A DNA stretch of 64,000 nt, taken from assembly GCA_964371945.1 (NCBI GenBank), contig CAYJPA010000021.1:1-64000 (forward strand). The letters run 5' to 3'. The notes beneath the pieces are model-generated. The model saw only the letters and a program-made list of their open reading frames with translations, was not told the origin of the DNA and did no database searches. A program made the position numbers and the translations under genes. This stretch comes from CAYJPA01 sp964371945 (GTDB lineage: Bacteria; Chloroflexota; Chloroflexia; Thermomicrobiales; UBA6265). Shown here one piece after another: positions 63,676 to 64,000 of the stretch (position 1 is the first letter of the stretch; each line of letters begins with the position of its first letter).

Positions 63676-64000
63676 ATGGAGATGCTGGCCGCGAGCTCCG
63701 GAGCAAAGCGCCCCGGTCATTTGACCGTTCGGAACCGCTATTTTTCCGTCCGGCTCAACTATCGAGTTTTTATCCTCGCCGGCATCGGCCTGGTCGTGCT
63801 GGCGATGTTGATGACGCTGGCGATGTCGCTCGGGAGTTTTCGCATTCCGTTTGCCGATGTCGTCCGGGCTGTGTTCGGCGAAGGCTCCGAGGATCAGATC
63901 TTTGTGGTGCGCGAACTACGGCTGCCACGAGTCATCTCGGCAGTCATGATCGGTTCGGCGCTCGCGATGTCCGGGTCGATCTTCCAGGGCCTGGTGAAGA
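63676..64000 (+). CDS. FecCD-family permease, 5' part (cut by window edge)
   Basis: The frame from ATG 63676 to the right edge codes for 108 residues: a basic N-terminus, a strong hydrophobic helix and 'ELRLPRVISAVMIGSALAMSGSIFQGLVK', the FecCD start motif parallel to the gene before it. It begins two bases after the previous stop, so the two permease subunits are made together and form a heterodimer. An ATPase gene is expected beyond the edge. Confidence 0.88.
   Translation, partial: MEMLAASSGAKRPGHLTVRNRYFSVRLNYRVFILAGIGLVVLAMLMTLAMSLGSFRIPFADVVRAVFGEGSEDQIFVVRELRLPRVISAVMIGSALAMSGSIFQGLVK

Overview
The window is one contiguous stretch of a bacterial chromosome, GC-rich by eye (about 60%). 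It carries 50 supported protein genes (two cut by the window edges, one broken by a stop codon), one small transposon-like locus, and no rRNA, tRNA or CRISPR array that I could find. The gene families suggest Chloroflexota, perhaps a Thermomicrobia-like lineage: Tat-exported substrate-binding proteins with an 'SRRQFMQRAAALG'-type leader, many secreted beta-propeller and DUF4352-like proteins, TadE-like pseudopilins, and frequent GTG/TTG starts with strong Shine-Dalgarno sites. This placement is an inference from gene style; no marker gene is present to confirm it.

Layout. 1-2.1 kb: end of an unknown gene, then three TadE/TadG-like genes. 2.5-15.7 kb: an acyltransferase, a Ca2+-type P-type ATPase, a nucleotidyltransferase-like protein, a large membrane-bound GGDEF-EAL protein, a secreted two-repeat protein, a gluconolactonase-like protein and a secreted S10 peptidase. 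16-19.5 kb: a heterodimeric ABC exporter. 19.8-26 kb: a secreted zinc peptidase with four calcium-loop repeats, an acyl-CoA/ACP synthetase and a large BNR propeller protein. 26-30.2 kb: a sigma-54 island consisting of rpoN, an NtrC-type activator and a single-domain response regulator, with sequences matching sigma-54 promoters ahead of the last two genes. 30.3-33.5 kb: sugar-nucleotide and glycolytic genes (ManC-type, ManA, PfkA). 33.7-40.7 kb: a PQQ-type propeller, then a five-gene sugar catabolic operon (oxidoreductase, TIM-barrel isomerase, ROK kinase, DUF4432 epimerase-like, degenerate phosphotriesterase). 41-48.6 kb: a GAF-PAS histidine kinase, PPOX flavoprotein, CoA-transferase, two-domain multicopper oxidase, a fused phosphotransferase/P-loop kinase and an orphan OmpR-type regulator. 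48.5-50.3 kb: three uncharacterised proteins. 50.3-60 kb: a second sugar gene set containing an inserted RAYT transposase with its REP hairpins, a nitrate/taurine/NMT1-type ABC importer, aldose 1-epimerase and a GH20 hexosaminidase. 60-64 kb: a short inverted-repeat element, then a siderophore-iron locus (substrate-binding protein interrupted by TAG, siderophore-interacting reductase, two FecCD permeases).

Functional picture. The cell appears to be a heterotroph that scavenges sugars and amino sugars, with two parallel oxidoreductase-plus-isomerase modules, ROK and PFK kinases and GH20. It acquires iron through siderophores and invests in signalling (sigma-54, c-di-GMP, two-component systems). 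The most unusual items are the repeat-bearing zinc peptidase, the zinc-ribbon-containing sigma-54 with a local promoter set, the catalytically stripped phosphotriesterase homologue inside a sugar operon, a tandem RNA-hairpin leader with a compensatory base change, and the RAYT element with mirrored double-hairpin ends.
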